Assembly (NCBI GenBank): GCA_025463135.1
Contig: JAOAPY010000047.1
Coordinates: 62,001-126,000 of the forward strand
Origin: Acidobacteriota bacterium
Lineage (GTDB): Bacteria > Acidobacteriota > Blastocatellia > Pyrinomonadales > Pyrinomonadaceae
Direction: 5' to 3'
Length of the DNA: 64,000 nucleotides
Both the position numbers and the translations under genes were made by a program. Under the pieces are notes generated by a model that saw only the letters and a program-made list of their open reading frames with translations, did not search any database and was not told where the DNA came from. This document shows positions 1 through 8,097 of the stretch, piece after piece (within the stretch, counting starts at the first letter, position 1; each line of letters begins with the position of its first letter).

Positions 1-471
1 GGGACAAATCCGAATCGCGCCATCTTTTGTGCCATCGGTCTTGCCCGCCACACCTTTGGGCGTATCGACCTCTCCAGTCGTCCCCTTCTTTGTGTGCAGG
101 GTGAGGCATCCTTCGGTGACCGTCACTTTCACGCTGCCGCTCTGAAACTCCAGGGTCAGCTTTGTCTTGGGAGAAATATCCAATGAACCCAGACTGCCAA
201 GACTCACCGTGGCGCCGGTTCCGTCAGGCGTCTCGATGGCAGCGCCACTCATGATGGTCGCACCGCTGATGGCCGAGATCCCGTTGACGCTGATCTGTTT
301 ATTTCCCCTGGTGGTGAGAATGCCGGTTGGTCCCTGCGGCAGCGGCGCCGCAGTGGCGTTGGGAACCACGGGAACTGGTCCCGCGAAACTCACGCCGACA
401 TAGACCTGACTGATGGCAAAAACCAGCAACAGAGCGGTCGCCGCGGTAATGCGCTTTGAACTTGAACTCAT
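1..471 (-). CDS. FecR-like secreted protein (3' end outside window)
   Basis: This is a 157-codon open frame on the minus strand that starts with ATG at 471 and runs off the left edge, so the C-terminus is missing. An AGGAG-type ribosome site lies just upstream (about 480-485). The first 30 residues look like an N-terminal signal or anchor (basic start, then TALLLVFAISQVYVGVSFA). The next part (ISAISGATIMSGAAIETPDGTGATV and GSLDISPKTKLTLEF, shown as separate pieces) resembles the FecR beta-strand domain: a potentially toxic or sticky surface repeat with the pattern 'G..I.T..G..A.v.l...g.l.i.p.t.l'. FecR-like domains occur in anti-sigma regulators and in many secreted proteins of unknown role. 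No transmembrane anti-sigma part is visible here, so a secreted protein of unknown function is the safer call. It has the same orientation as the polysaccharide block but is separated from it by 245 bases. Confidence 0.6.
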   Translation of the reverse strand, partial: MSSSSKRITAATALLLVFAISQVYVGVSFAGPVPVVPNATAAPLPQGPTGILTTRGNKQISVNGISAISGATIMSGAAIETPDGTGATVSLGSLGSLDISPKTKLTLEFQSGSVKVTVTEGCLTLHTKKGTTGEVDTPKGVAGKTDGTKDGAIRICP

Positions 472-716
472 ACCCTAAACTCCTGGCGATGGTGAAGAAA
501 TCACATTCTTAAGTTCGCCATAACTTGCGGCGAGTATACGCTCCGAAATCTCTCCGGTCAACAAATTGAAGCAAAAGAAGTCCGACAGAATTAACAAGAT
601 TCAAACAAAATCTAGCTAATTCCAAACGGATTCCGGCTCTTGTTAGTCACGTCAATCCTGTCGAGATGTTGGATCGCGATAGACTTCGCTGTCAGAATCG
701 CAGACTGAAGCCGGCG

Positions 717-2699
717 CTACTGCGCGGCTCCGGCCGAATGCGCGATCGGCTTCTTCGATTTGCCGTTCAACTGGGCCTCAGGCAGCAACTCATCAAGAAA
801 ACTGCGCAACGCTTGCTCGTCTCGATCACGGACGCATCCCTCGAGTCGCGTCAATGCCTGCTGCACTGCTACCGGCTCTATCCTCGATAACTTGTTAATA
901 AAAATCTTCGGATGCGAGGTTGCGACCGTCTCTTCCGTCTCGAATTGCAATTCCTCATAAAGCTTTTCGCCGGGACGAATGCCGGTCTCGACGATCTTGA
1001 TGTCTTCATGCGGCTTAAACCCCGACAAGGTGATCAGTGTTTCCGCCAGATCCAAGATGCGCACCAGTTCACCCATATGCAGTATAAAGACTTCCCCTCC
1101 CTGACCGATGGCACTCGCCTGCAACACCAACTGGGCCGCCTCAGGTATGGTCATGAAGTATCGCTGCATGCGCTTATCGGTGATGGTGACCGGGCCACCC
1201 TTACGGATTTGCTGTTGGAAGATGGGAATGACCGAGCCGGCCGACCCAATCACATTGCCAAAGCGCACCGCCACATAGCGGGTTTCAAAACGACAATTCA
1301 GATCCTGCACAACCAGCTCAGCGACGCGTTTGGAAGCACCCATAATGGAAGCGGGTCGCACGGCTTTATCCGTGGAAACCAGAACGAAGACTCCCGTCTG
1401 GAACTCACCGGCCAGCTCACCCAGGAGACGAGTGCACAGAACATTGTTCCTGATTGCTTCAAAGGGATTGGACTCCATCAACGGCACGTGCTTATGCGCC
1501 GCGGCGTGAATCACCACCTGGGGCCGATAGAGATCAAACAGCGCACGCATCTTTACTTCGTCACCGATGTCGGCAACCTGGGCAACAATCGACGCGGCCG
1601 GATTCGCCTGGCTCAGTTCCTGATCTATTTCAAAGAGAGCAAACTCAGCTCGCTCAACCAACAGCAAACTGGTGGGAGAGAAACGAAGCACCTGGCGCGC
1701 CAGCTCTGAGCCTATGGAGCCCCCTGCACCGGTGACCATGACGGTCTTGCCGGCCAGTTCTCGACTGATGGACTGCACATCCAGCTGCACTGGCTCGCGG
1801 CCCAACAGATCTTCAATCTGTACGTCGCGAATCCGACTGATGCCGACCCGGCCATCGAGAATCTCGTACAGACCGGGAATAATCCGTACCTTGATCGGAA
1901 TCTGTTCACACAGCTTGACGATGCGATGAATGTCCTGCCGTGAAGCCTGCGCTATGGTGATGACCACGTGATCGATATCCATCGACTGGACCAGTCGCGC
2001 CAGGTCCTTGGTGGAGCCAACTACTCTATGACCCAGCACGACGGCGCGGCCCAACTTGCTGCGGTCATCGTCGATGAATCCCTTGATATCGAGATCCAGA
2101 TCGCCGCGACCGTCAATCTCTTTAGCCGCCAGAACGCCGGCCTGTCCGGCGCCAATTAACAACACGGGTCGTTTGGCCTGCTGGCTGTTGTCGGCGTTGC
2201 GGTTATCACTGACTTGGCGCCGGCGTTTTGCGTTTTCATAAATACCGCGCCTCAGTACTCGCAAACCGAAGGCTCCGCCAAAGGCCAGCATGCAATCAAT
2301 AAAGGCTACGGAGAGCGGGACGCGCCAGGCGCGGTAGTCACCCGGCAGTGTCAGCCGTGCGATAGCCACTATCGCCAGCGAGGCGGAGGCCGAGTAGAGA
2401 AATGACTTGATATGGGCCATGCCGGTGTACCGCCAGATTGAACCGCGCGCACCGGCAATGCTCAGGGCAAGAAACTGGAGCAAGATCACCAGCGGTGCCT
2501 GGACCAGAAAGTTGTGCCACTCGTCCCTGGGCAGGTCGAAGTCAAAACGCAAAAGATAGGCAAGCACAAAGGCTGCCAGTAAGACAGCGAAGTCCAGACC
2601 TATCTGCATGCCGGTAGACAGCGAATAACGACGCAACGCCGAACGCAGTCTTCCTTCGCTCTGAAGTTCATTGATGGGCAGATCGTGGGAGGTATTCAT
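717..2699 (-). CDS. Nucleoside-diphosphate-sugar dehydratase/epimerase, WbpM/FlaA1 long form
   Basis: This 660-residue protein matches the long membrane-anchored form of the CapD/WbpM family. These enzymes convert UDP-GlcNAc-type nucleotide sugars to 4-keto-6-deoxy sugars (4,6-dehydratase, sometimes with 5-epimerisation). About four hydrophobic helices fill residues 25-135. A first Rossmann domain begins near 175 (LLIGAGQAGVLAAKEI) and the catalytic NAD-binding domain near 318 (VTGAGGSIGSELARQV). The active-site region VSTDKAVRPASIMGASK has Met where short FlaA1 enzymes have Tyr, which is the SMK arrangement described for WbpM. The GNVIGSAGSV segment is also typical. It is the last gene of the minus-strand polysaccharide block and probably supplies a 6-deoxy-amino sugar donor, perhaps together with the DegT aminotransferase upstream. 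The exact stereochemistry cannot be read from sequence. Confidence 0.92.
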   Translation of the reverse strand: MNTSHDLPINELQSEGRLRSALRRYSLSTGMQIGLDFAVLLAAFVLAYLLRFDFDLPRDEWHNFLVQAPLVILLQFLALSIAGARGSIWRYTGMAHIKSFLYSASASLAIVAIARLTLPGDYRAWRVPLSVAFIDCMLAFGGAFGLRVLRRGIYENAKRRRQVSDNRNADNSQQAKRPVLLIGAGQAGVLAAKEIDGRGDLDLDIKGFIDDDRSKLGRAVVLGHRVVGSTKDLARLVQSMDIDHVVITIAQASRQDIHRIVKLCEQIPIKVRIIPGLYEILDGRVGISRIRDVQIEDLLGREPVQLDVQSISRELAGKTVMVTGAGGSIGSELARQVLRFSPTSLLLVERAEFALFEIDQELSQANPAASIVAQVADIGDEVKMRALFDLYRPQVVIHAAAHKHVPLMESNPFEAIRNNVLCTRLLGELAGEFQTGVFVLVSTDKAVRPASIMGASKRVAELVVQDLNCRFETRYVAVRFGNVIGSAGSVIPIFQQQIRKGGPVTITDKRMQRYFMTIPEAAQLVLQASAIGQGGEVFILHMGELVRILDLAETLITLSGFKPHEDIKIVETGIRPGEKLYEELQFETEETVATSHPKIFINKLSRIEPVAVQQALTRLEGCVRDRDEQALRSFLDELLPEAQLNGKSKKPIAHSAGAAQ

Positions 2700-2852
2700 A
2701 TTCCGAGTTCCTTGTTCGTCCCGGGCGAGAATGGGTTACAGGGAATTCTCACCGCAAATGAAGTGGCTACAAACTAACATTGATGTGTATGAGGTTCAAA
2801 ACGTTTCAGTTGATTCAGCCAGATACGGTTTGAAGATTGCAACCATCTGCAA

Positions 2853-4268
2853 TCAGCCGGTTGAAACCGGATGTGAACAGGACGGTGAGCCTTCCAGTTG
2901 CCGCATCCTGGCAGTGGCAACAACAATCAGCACGACGAAGACTGCCGCGTTGACCGTCACGTGCAAGCCGAAATCGAGAAAGCTGTGCACAGCCACCCCG
3001 AATATTCCAGTCAAGGCCCCCAGACAGGCAACGCGGCAAAACGGATCGAGTGAGTGCAAACGCTCGCGTGCCCTGACGACGAATATCACAGCAAACCACG
3101 TAACCAGGGCCAACCCGATTAGTCCGCCGGCGGCCAGCAGATCAAGATAGTCGTTGTGCGCCTGTTGGGGAGTAAGTTCGCCCGACGCGTCGTGGTATTT
3201 CGTCACCCCGATCCAGTAAGCCCCAAAACCAATGCCCGCCAGGGGATGATCCTTGAAAACTTTCCAGCTGATGGCCCACATCTGGCGGCGGCTGGTGTTG
3301 GCGTTGTTGGGAGCACCACTGGTGCCGAAGTCGGCGGCGGCGGATTGAAAATTATTAACCACGGGTTCGCCCCCAATCCACGCCACTCCGTAAACAAACA
3401 GCACCAGCATAGCGAGGATCAAGAGACCGCGTAGGACCATGCCTCCCGCGGCCGCCGGCAATCGCTTTCTCTTCTGAAGATCGTTATCGCCGGCATACTT
3501 TTGTGCCAGATAGCCGACCGGATCGAGCATCACGCAGAGAAACAACACCTCGCACAATGAGCCCAAAACGCCGCCGCGCGAATTCGAAATGACCAGCGCC
3601 GTCCACAACAATCCGGCCATGGGTAAGAGGAGCACAACTCGGCCACGGTTCCGCAACCCTGTCAGCAGTAATGCCAGGGTTGGGCCCAGCGACATTTCCA
3701 TCAGATAGGCAAAGTGGTTCTTGTTGATAAACTGACCGAAGTTGCGATCGTCTATGGTCAGGTTGGGCAAAAGAAACGTCGGTCCGCTTTGAGTGTTTTT
3801 TCTAAACAGCGCGAAGAGCGCGCTGGCGATGCCTATGCCAATGACCACATAAACAAGGGCGCGCAAACGTCGACTGGTGTAGGTGTAGCGTCGCAGCAAG
3901 GCGCCCGCGGTGACGAGTGCGAATAGCTTGATGGCAAAAAGTCGTGAGTTGTATGGATCGGCACTGATAGCAATGTCCCTACTGGTGACGCCGGCGGCGT
4001 CTCGGGCAGAGAGAAACGAGAGCGACTGAAACAAGATGAACAGGGCCAGTAACAGCAGCGGCAGCAATAGCGACAAACCTTCAACGCGCAGGGTGCCGCT
4101 TAAAAATGCTTCGACTATGGTAAGCAGCGCGAGCACAAAAACCAGGCACTCGAAAAGCGCGACCCACCATGGTTCAACTGTTCCGTACGGTATCGCGCTC
4201 AAGGCAATGACGCCGAGCAATCCATAAAAAACGATCAGTTCGAGAATGCCGGCGAGACGGGGCTTCAT
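2853..4268 (-). CDS. O-antigen ligase/polymerase family membrane protein (WaaL/Wzy_C)
   Basis: This is a polytopic inner-membrane protein of about 471 residues from ATG at 4268; a TTG start at 4289 is also open but less likely. It has roughly ten hydrophobic segments and one large periplasmic loop near residues 310-400 that carries the signature of the O-antigen ligase family (DHPLAGIGFGAYWIGV, then QQAHNDYLDLLAAGGLIGL). The family either ligates undecaprenyl-linked glycan to an acceptor or polymerises repeat units. A second protein of the same general family is encoded at 15034-16368, so one is probably the Wzy polymerase and the other a ligase; sequence alone does not say which. It lies between the initiating sugar transferase and the WbpM-like dehydratase on the same strand. 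The stop codon sits in a short palindrome (CCGGTTTCAACCGG). Confidence 0.85.
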   Translation of the reverse strand: MKPRLAGILELIVFYGLLGVIALSAIPYGTVEPWWVALFECLVFVLALLTIVEAFLSGTLRVEGLSLLLPLLLLALFILFQSLSFLSARDAAGVTSRDIAISADPYNSRLFAIKLFALVTAGALLRRYTYTSRRLRALVYVVIGIGIASALFALFRKNTQSGPTFLLPNLTIDDRNFGQFINKNHFAYLMEMSLGPTLALLLTGLRNRGRVVLLLPMAGLLWTALVISNSRGGVLGSLCEVLFLCVMLDPVGYLAQKYAGDNDLQKRKRLPAAAGGMVLRGLLILAMLVLFVYGVAWIGGEPVVNNFQSAAADFGTSGAPNNANTSRRQMWAISWKVFKDHPLAGIGFGAYWIGVTKYHDASGELTPQQAHNDYLDLLAAGGLIGLALVTWFAVIFVVRARERLHSLDPFCRVACLGALTGIFGVAVHSFLDFGLHVTVNAAVFVVLIVVATARMRQLEGSPSCSHPVSTG

Positions 4269-4322
4269 TGAAAGATGCGTGGAGTTCAAGCTTCAGCTGG
4301 GCTTCAATGCGTCGCGTCTCGT

Positions 4323-4412
4323 GTCAGTACCACCTGCATTAGCGGCTGGGTCTTGTTCTTCCTCGATACTTACGCGCTTTGAACAACACCCGCTAACGCA
4401 GGTGGTACTGAC
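4323..4412. repeat. Palindromic repeat element (REP-like), 23-bp arms
   Basis: Left arm 4323-4345 and right arm 4390-4412 are inverted copies that match except at one base (GTCAGTACCACCTGCRTTAG core), separated by about 44 bases. The element fills the gap between the ligase-like gene and the sugar transferase and ends 8 bases before the transferase stop codon. A fragment of the same core (CAGGTGGTACTAAC) recurs at 41018-41037 upstream of wza. It may act as a hairpin terminator or attenuator, or it may be a passively mobile REP/MITE. Confidence 0.75.
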
Positions 4413-4420
4413 AGCAGGTC

Positions 4421-5146
4421 CTAGGTATCGAACGGAACGATCACCGCCCCAACTGTCTGCAACAACACCTTTAGATCGCTCTTCCAACTTCGTTCGCTCA
4501 GGTATGCCGCGTAACCCTTCAATTTCTGCGGTTGTAACACATTGACGTAATATTTCTCCGCGTCGCCTTCTGTATCGCTTGCGGCATTTGCGAGCAACTC
4601 TTCTTCCCTTCTCAAACTCAATGTCATGGGATCGGTGATGCCTGGTCTGACAGCTAGAATCATCTGCCACAAAGGATCGTCCAGGTTTACATAACGCGGC
4701 ACTTCGGGACGTGGTCCAACGAATGACATGTCTCCGCGCACAACATTCCACAAAGTGGGGAGTTCATCCAGTTTGGTGCGGCGCAGAAACTTGCCAACCC
4801 GAGTAATGCGCGGGTCGTTGCTCGTCGTAACCTGTGGTCCCTTTTCTGATATGACCATAGTCTGCAATTTATATAAGGTGAAGATCTCACCGTAGCGACC
4901 AACTCGCTGCTGCCGGAATAGTGCCCCGCCACCAGAGGTAAGCAGGACGACAACGGCCGAAGCAAGTAATACCGGCGACAAAATAATCAGCCCCATCAGC
5001 GACACGATCACATCAAAGCCACGCGGCAAGCCGTGTCGATTGCTCATCGCTGATTGCTGATTGCTGATTTGCCCCCCTGGGACCGCACGCATCCTGCGGG
5101 CTGCTTTAGTAATCCTTTGTGAGCCTTGCACCTTTGGGAGACTCAA
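4421..5146 (-). CDS. Initiating sugar-phosphate transferase (bacterial sugar transferase family)
   Basis: This 241-residue protein belongs to the WbaP/WcaJ/PglC-type family. These enzymes transfer a sugar-1-phosphate from a nucleotide sugar to undecaprenyl phosphate at the inner membrane and so start repeat-unit assembly. One hydrophobic hairpin (DVIVSLMGLIILSPVLLASA, about residues 44-65) precedes the catalytic core: LFRQQRVGR, an unusual YKLQTM in place of the common YKFRTM, then ITRVGKFLRRTKLDELPTLWNV and GDMSFVGPRPEVP with the D-E pair and the RPE motif. There is no long multi-TM N-terminus, so it is the short PglC-like form. The start is uncertain: TTG at 5146 lies 5 bases after the DegT stop and suggests coupling, while ATG at 5092 is an alternative. 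The N-terminal 35 residues are not conserved-looking and include a heptanucleotide-repeat product (ISNQQSAMSN). Confidence 0.9.
   Translation of the reverse strand: MSLPKVQGSQRITKAARRMRAVPGGQISNQQSAMSNRHGLPRGFDVIVSLMGLIILSPVLLASAVVVLLTSGGGALFRQQRVGRYGEIFTLYKLQTMVISEKGPQVTTSNDPRITRVGKFLRRTKLDELPTLWNVVRGDMSFVGPRPEVPRYVNLDDPLWQMILAVRPGITDPMTLSLRREEELLANAASDTEGDAEKYYVNVLQPQKLKGYAAYLSERSWKSDLKVLLQTVGAVIVPFDT
5049..5070. repeat. Heptanucleotide minisatellite (ATTGCTG unit), short tract
   Basis: About three ATTGCTG units lie inside the N-terminal codons of the sugar transferase gene. The same unit makes a longer tract at 5825-5863 inside the neighbouring aminotransferase gene. The tract encodes ISNQQSAMSN and lies before the first conserved transferase residues, so it is probably tolerated as a disordered N-terminus. 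Confidence 0.8.
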
Positions 5147-5150
5147 GTTC

Positions 5151-6662
5151 TCACCGCCTATGCGCTTCGCAGATACCCCTCATCATCTCCGCCACATACT
5201 CAATCTCTTCACTAATCATTCCCGGAAAGATCGGCAGGCTAATCAATCGTTCCCACACTTTGGTGGCCACCGGAAAATCTTCCGGCCGCCAGCCGAATGT
5301 CTCTTGATAGTAAGGATGAAGATGCAGCGGCCGCCAATGTACGGAACAGCCCACGCCGGCCTTTTTCAATTCCTCTATGAATTGATCACGACTGATCGTC
5401 AATCGTTCCAGCCGCAACTTGATCGCAAAAAGATGCCAGGCATGAATGACACTGGCGCCCTTAGGTGGCAATTCGATCTGTTCACAATCGGCAAGGGCCT
5501 CGAGGTAAGAACGCGCGACGCCTTCACGCTCTTGTCGCATTTCTTCGGCACGCGCCAACTGATGTATGCCGATGGCCGCGGCAATATCGGTAAGGTTGTA
5601 CTTGAACCCCGGCGCGACGATCCGATAATCCCAACTACTGCCGCCTGAGTATCGCTCCCACGCGTCCTGGGACAACCCATGCAGCGACATCAGACGCATC
5701 CGCGCCGCCAAATCCGCGTCACCAGTCGCCGCCATCCCACCTTCACCTGTCGTAATCGTCTTGTTTGCGTAAAAGGAAAAGCAACTCACATCCGCCGTCC
5801 CCTCCCCACACCTCTGCCACACGGGATTGCTGATTGCTGATTGCTGATTGCTGATGGCTGATTTCCGAGCTCCGATCCCTTGCCTTTGCTGGCCTCCCAT
5901 TCCCTTTGCCCTTTCCCCTTCCACCTTCGCTCCTTGCTCGTCCCCCTTTGCCCCTTGCCCGTCACCCTTCGCTCCTTGCGCCGCCAATCCGCAATCCGCA
6001 ATCCGCAATTCGCAATTCTTCCAGGCCGCCGGAAACGCATGCGCCGCATCTTCAACTACCCAAAGACTGTGCTTCGTCGCAAACTCCTTGACCGCAGCCA
6101 CATCCATCATCATCCCACCCACGTGCACCGGCATGATCCCCACAACTTCCGCCGCCCCTGCCTCCTTCCCACCGCCGTCCGCTGTCCGCCCTCCGCCCTC
6201 TGCCTTCTGCCCTCTGCCTTCTGCCCTCTGCTTTCTGCCTTCTGCCTTCTGCCTTCTGCCCTCTGCCTTCTGCTTTCTGCTTCCTGTCTCTGTGTAATCC
6301 GCGTAATCTGCGGATAATTTCCTTGCCGCATCATCGAGATTCATGTTGAGACTGATGGGATCGCAGTCCACCAGGATCGGCACCGCACCCAGATACCGAA
6401 CCACCTCTGCCGTTGCCGCAAACGTCATCGTCGGCAGCAGCACTCCCTGCCCCGGCTTCAGTCCCAGCGCCTCAACCGCCAGATGAAGCGCCGCCGTACA
6501 CGAGTTAAGCGCGACTGCATGCGGCGCCCCAACCGCCTCAGCAAACTCCCGCTCAAACCTCTTGACCCGCGCCCCACTCGTCAACCAACCAGATCGAAGC
6601 GTAGCCACAACCTCATCGATCTCCTGCTCTCCTAGTTGTGGCCGAAAAAATGGTACTTGCAT
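5151..6662 (-). CDS. DegT/DnrJ/EryC1/StrS sugar aminotransferase carrying two minisatellite insertions
   Basis: This is a PLP-dependent aminotransferase that would convert a keto-sugar nucleotide to an amino sugar. ATG at 6662 ([15 protein letters not shown]) is chosen because it is where family similarity begins; an upstream TTG at 6719 only adds unrelated residues. Family landmarks are [41 protein letters not shown], the VEDAAHAF segment and the Schiff-base lysine in [13 protein letters not shown] (about residue 301). The open frame is 503 residues, but two low-complexity blocks (about residues 118-171 and 215-283) are made of heptanucleotide repeats translated into 7-residue units ([21 protein letters not shown]). 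Without them about 380 residues remain, the usual family length. Both blocks keep the frame. The second replaces the short loop before the catalytic lysine region, so activity is uncertain. The gene precedes the sugar transferase by 5 bases. Confidence 0.88.
   Translation of the reverse strand: MQVPFFRPQLGEQEIDEVVATLRSGWLTSGARVKRFEREFAEAVGAPHAVALNSCTAALHLAVEALGLKPGQGVLLPTMTFAATAEVVRYLGAVPILVDCDPISLNMNLDDAARKLSADYADYTETGSRKQKAEGRRQKAEGRKQRAEGRGQKAEGGGRTADGGGKEAGAAEVVGIMPVHVGGMMMDVAAVKEFATKHSLWVVEDAAHAFPAAWKNCELRIADCGLAAQGAKGDGQGAKGDEQGAKVEGERAKGMGGQQRQGIGARKSAISNQQSAISNPVWQRCGEGTADVSCFSFYANKTITTGEGGMAATGDADLAARMRLMSLHGLSQDAWERYSGGSSWDYRIVAPGFKYNLTDIAAAIGIHQLARAEEMRQEREGVARSYLEALADCEQIELPPKGASVIHAWHLFAIKLRLERLTISRDQFIEELKKAGVGCSVHWRPLHLHPYYQETFGWRPEDFPVATKVWERLISLPIFPGMISEEIEYVAEMMRGICEAHRR
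5814..6020. repeat. Minisatellite block 2 inside the aminotransferase gene
   Basis: This block contains ATTGCTG heptamers (5825-5863), a degenerate 21-nt unit array read as QGAKGDG-type heptapeptides (about 5880-5975), and GCAATCC heptamers (about 5984-6018). All have a period of 7 or a multiple of it, so any reading frame gives a 7-residue repeat. The block sits between the VEDAAHAF motif and the FYANK active-site lysine. The total insertion preserves the frame. Confidence 0.85.
6150..6311. repeat. Minisatellite block 1 inside the aminotransferase gene
   Basis: This block is an array of CTGCCTT and CTGCCCT heptamers (about 6180-6290), flanked on the right by a degenerate GTAATCCGCGTAATCTGCGG segment. 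On the minus strand it reads as QKAEGRR-type repeats. It interrupts the aminotransferase between the [12 protein letters not shown] and [11 protein letters not shown] segments, where family members normally have only a few residues. Confidence 0.88.
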
Positions 6663-6882
6663 ATCGCTTGTGGATTTAAGGGTCGGTGAAAAACCCGTCT
6701 CATTCCCACCCGGTTTCAACTGGGTGGGCCCCGGTCAATCTACATTCTCTTATTCGTTTCAACGGATTCTCAATTTTCCAGTGTGATGTAAGAAGGTAAG
6801 CCGTTGAAATGGTTTGCTGCGTCAAATCGACCGTTCATCACCGGGTTGAAGCCGGTTAAGAACGAGATAATTTTTGGCTCGC

Positions 6883-8097
6883 TCACGCGCACATCTCTCG
6901 TTCCAGAAACTCGCGAAAACGATTTACCAAAGTTTCGCGATTAAAGTGTTGCTCGGCTGCTCGACGACCGTTCTCACCAAATATTCGGCGCGCATGAGGC
7001 TCGTTCGCCAATGTCAACACCGCCTTTGCCAAACCATCAATGTCCCCTGGCTCGACGGTCAAGCCCACGCCATGGTCACGTACTATCTCAGCAGCCTCAC
7101 CGGCGGCAACCAGAACCACTGCTTTCCCGCTCGCCATTGCTTCGTAGAGTTTGGAAGGCACGGCCCCGGAAATAAATGACCTCAACGGAACCAAAACGAT
7201 GTCAGCCGCTCCGAGCAGCGCCGGCATTTCCGTGGCGGCGCAGGGAGTAAGGAACTCAATGTTATCCAGACCGCGCTCGCGGGTTGCGGCGATGAGCGAT
7301 TTTTTTTCTGGTCCATCGCCGACAAAGATAAATCTGAGACCTGGTTCCTTGCTCAGTAACGCCGCTGCGTCCAGCACCTGGCTGAGGCCCTGAGCGGCGC
7401 CGTGCAACCCCGCATACAAGGCTACGCAGTCACCGTTGACGCGCAACGCGTCGCGAGTTTGGGTATTGTCTCGCTCAGCAAACCGTTCGAGGTCCACGCC
7501 GTTCGAAAGGTGATATGTTTGACAATTCGGGAAGCGCCCTTGTATGTCCGCGACGATACTCTTTGACTGGCCAGTAACCAGCCACGCCTTTCGATAGCAA
7601 AATGATTCCAGCCATGACGATACTTTATGCAGAACGCCCCCGCGACGAACAAACCCTAATTGCACCGCGCTCTCAGGCCACAAGTCAGAGACGTTGAAAA
7701 TCAGCCGCGCCCGCTTCACGCGGCTCAACCAAAATCCGGAAAGACCGAGAAAGAGCGGTGGGCTTTCGAGCATGAGAAAGTCAGCGCGCGGCAATAAGAA
7801 CGTGCCGACAATGGCGGAGGAAAAGACAAAAGAAAAATAGCTGACCAAACGTTTTAGAAAGTCCGTGCTCTGGGTGGGATATATGGATGTTCTTAGCACG
7901 TCGACGCCGTCAATACTCTCGCGTCGCCAAAAGCCCCCGTAACCCTCATGGACTTTCCCAGTCGGATAGTTGGGCATGGCTGTCAGCACTGAGACCCGAT
8001 GGCCGCTCAGCACAAAGAGCCGCGCTAATTCTGATAAGCGGTTCTGTGGCGCGCCGACTTCTGGCGGATAATACTGGGTGCAGATCGCCAAATGCAT
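6883..8097 (-). CDS. Glycosyltransferase family 4 (WbuB-like)
   Basis: This 404-residue GT-B enzyme would transfer a sugar from a nucleotide donor to the growing lipid-linked repeat unit on the cytoplasmic side of the membrane. The N-terminal acceptor domain has the WbuB-like opening (CTQYYPPEVGAPQNRLSELA, then LTAMPNYPTGKV). The C-terminal donor domain has the GT4 pattern ending in PSKLYEAMASGKAVVL and a later EPGD segment. Its ATG overlaps the stop of the upstream asparagine-synthase-like gene by one base (TGATG at 8095-8099), so the two are translationally coupled. WbuB of E. coli is an L-FucNAc transferase, but sugar specificity cannot be assigned from this level of similarity. About 220 bases separate it from the aminotransferase start, the widest gap in this part of the block. 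Confidence 0.9.
   Translation of the reverse strand: MHLAICTQYYPPEVGAPQNRLSELARLFVLSGHRVSVLTAMPNYPTGKVHEGYGGFWRRESIDGVDVLRTSIYPTQSTDFLKRLVSYFSFVFSSAIVGTFLLPRADFLMLESPPLFLGLSGFWLSRVKRARLIFNVSDLWPESAVQLGFVRRGGVLHKVSSWLESFCYRKAWLVTGQSKSIVADIQGRFPNCQTYHLSNGVDLERFAERDNTQTRDALRVNGDCVALYAGLHGAAQGLSQVLDAAALLSKEPGLRFIFVGDGPEKKSLIAATRERGLDNIEFLTPCAATEMPALLGAADIVLVPLRSFISGAVPSKLYEAMASGKAVVLVAAGEAAEIVRDHGVGLTVEPGDIDGLAKAVLTLANEPHARRIFGENGRRAAEQHFNRETLVNRFREFLEREMCA

Noticed and set aside
912-1709. Plus-strand frame of 265 codons
   Set aside because: It lies entirely antisense to the WbpM/FlaA1-like gene, which has full family motifs; it has none.
5848-6317. Two overlapping plus-strand open frames of about 145 codons, Pro/Ser/Leu-rich
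   Set aside because: They are the opposite-strand reading of the heptanucleotide repeats inside the aminotransferase gene and have no family similarity.
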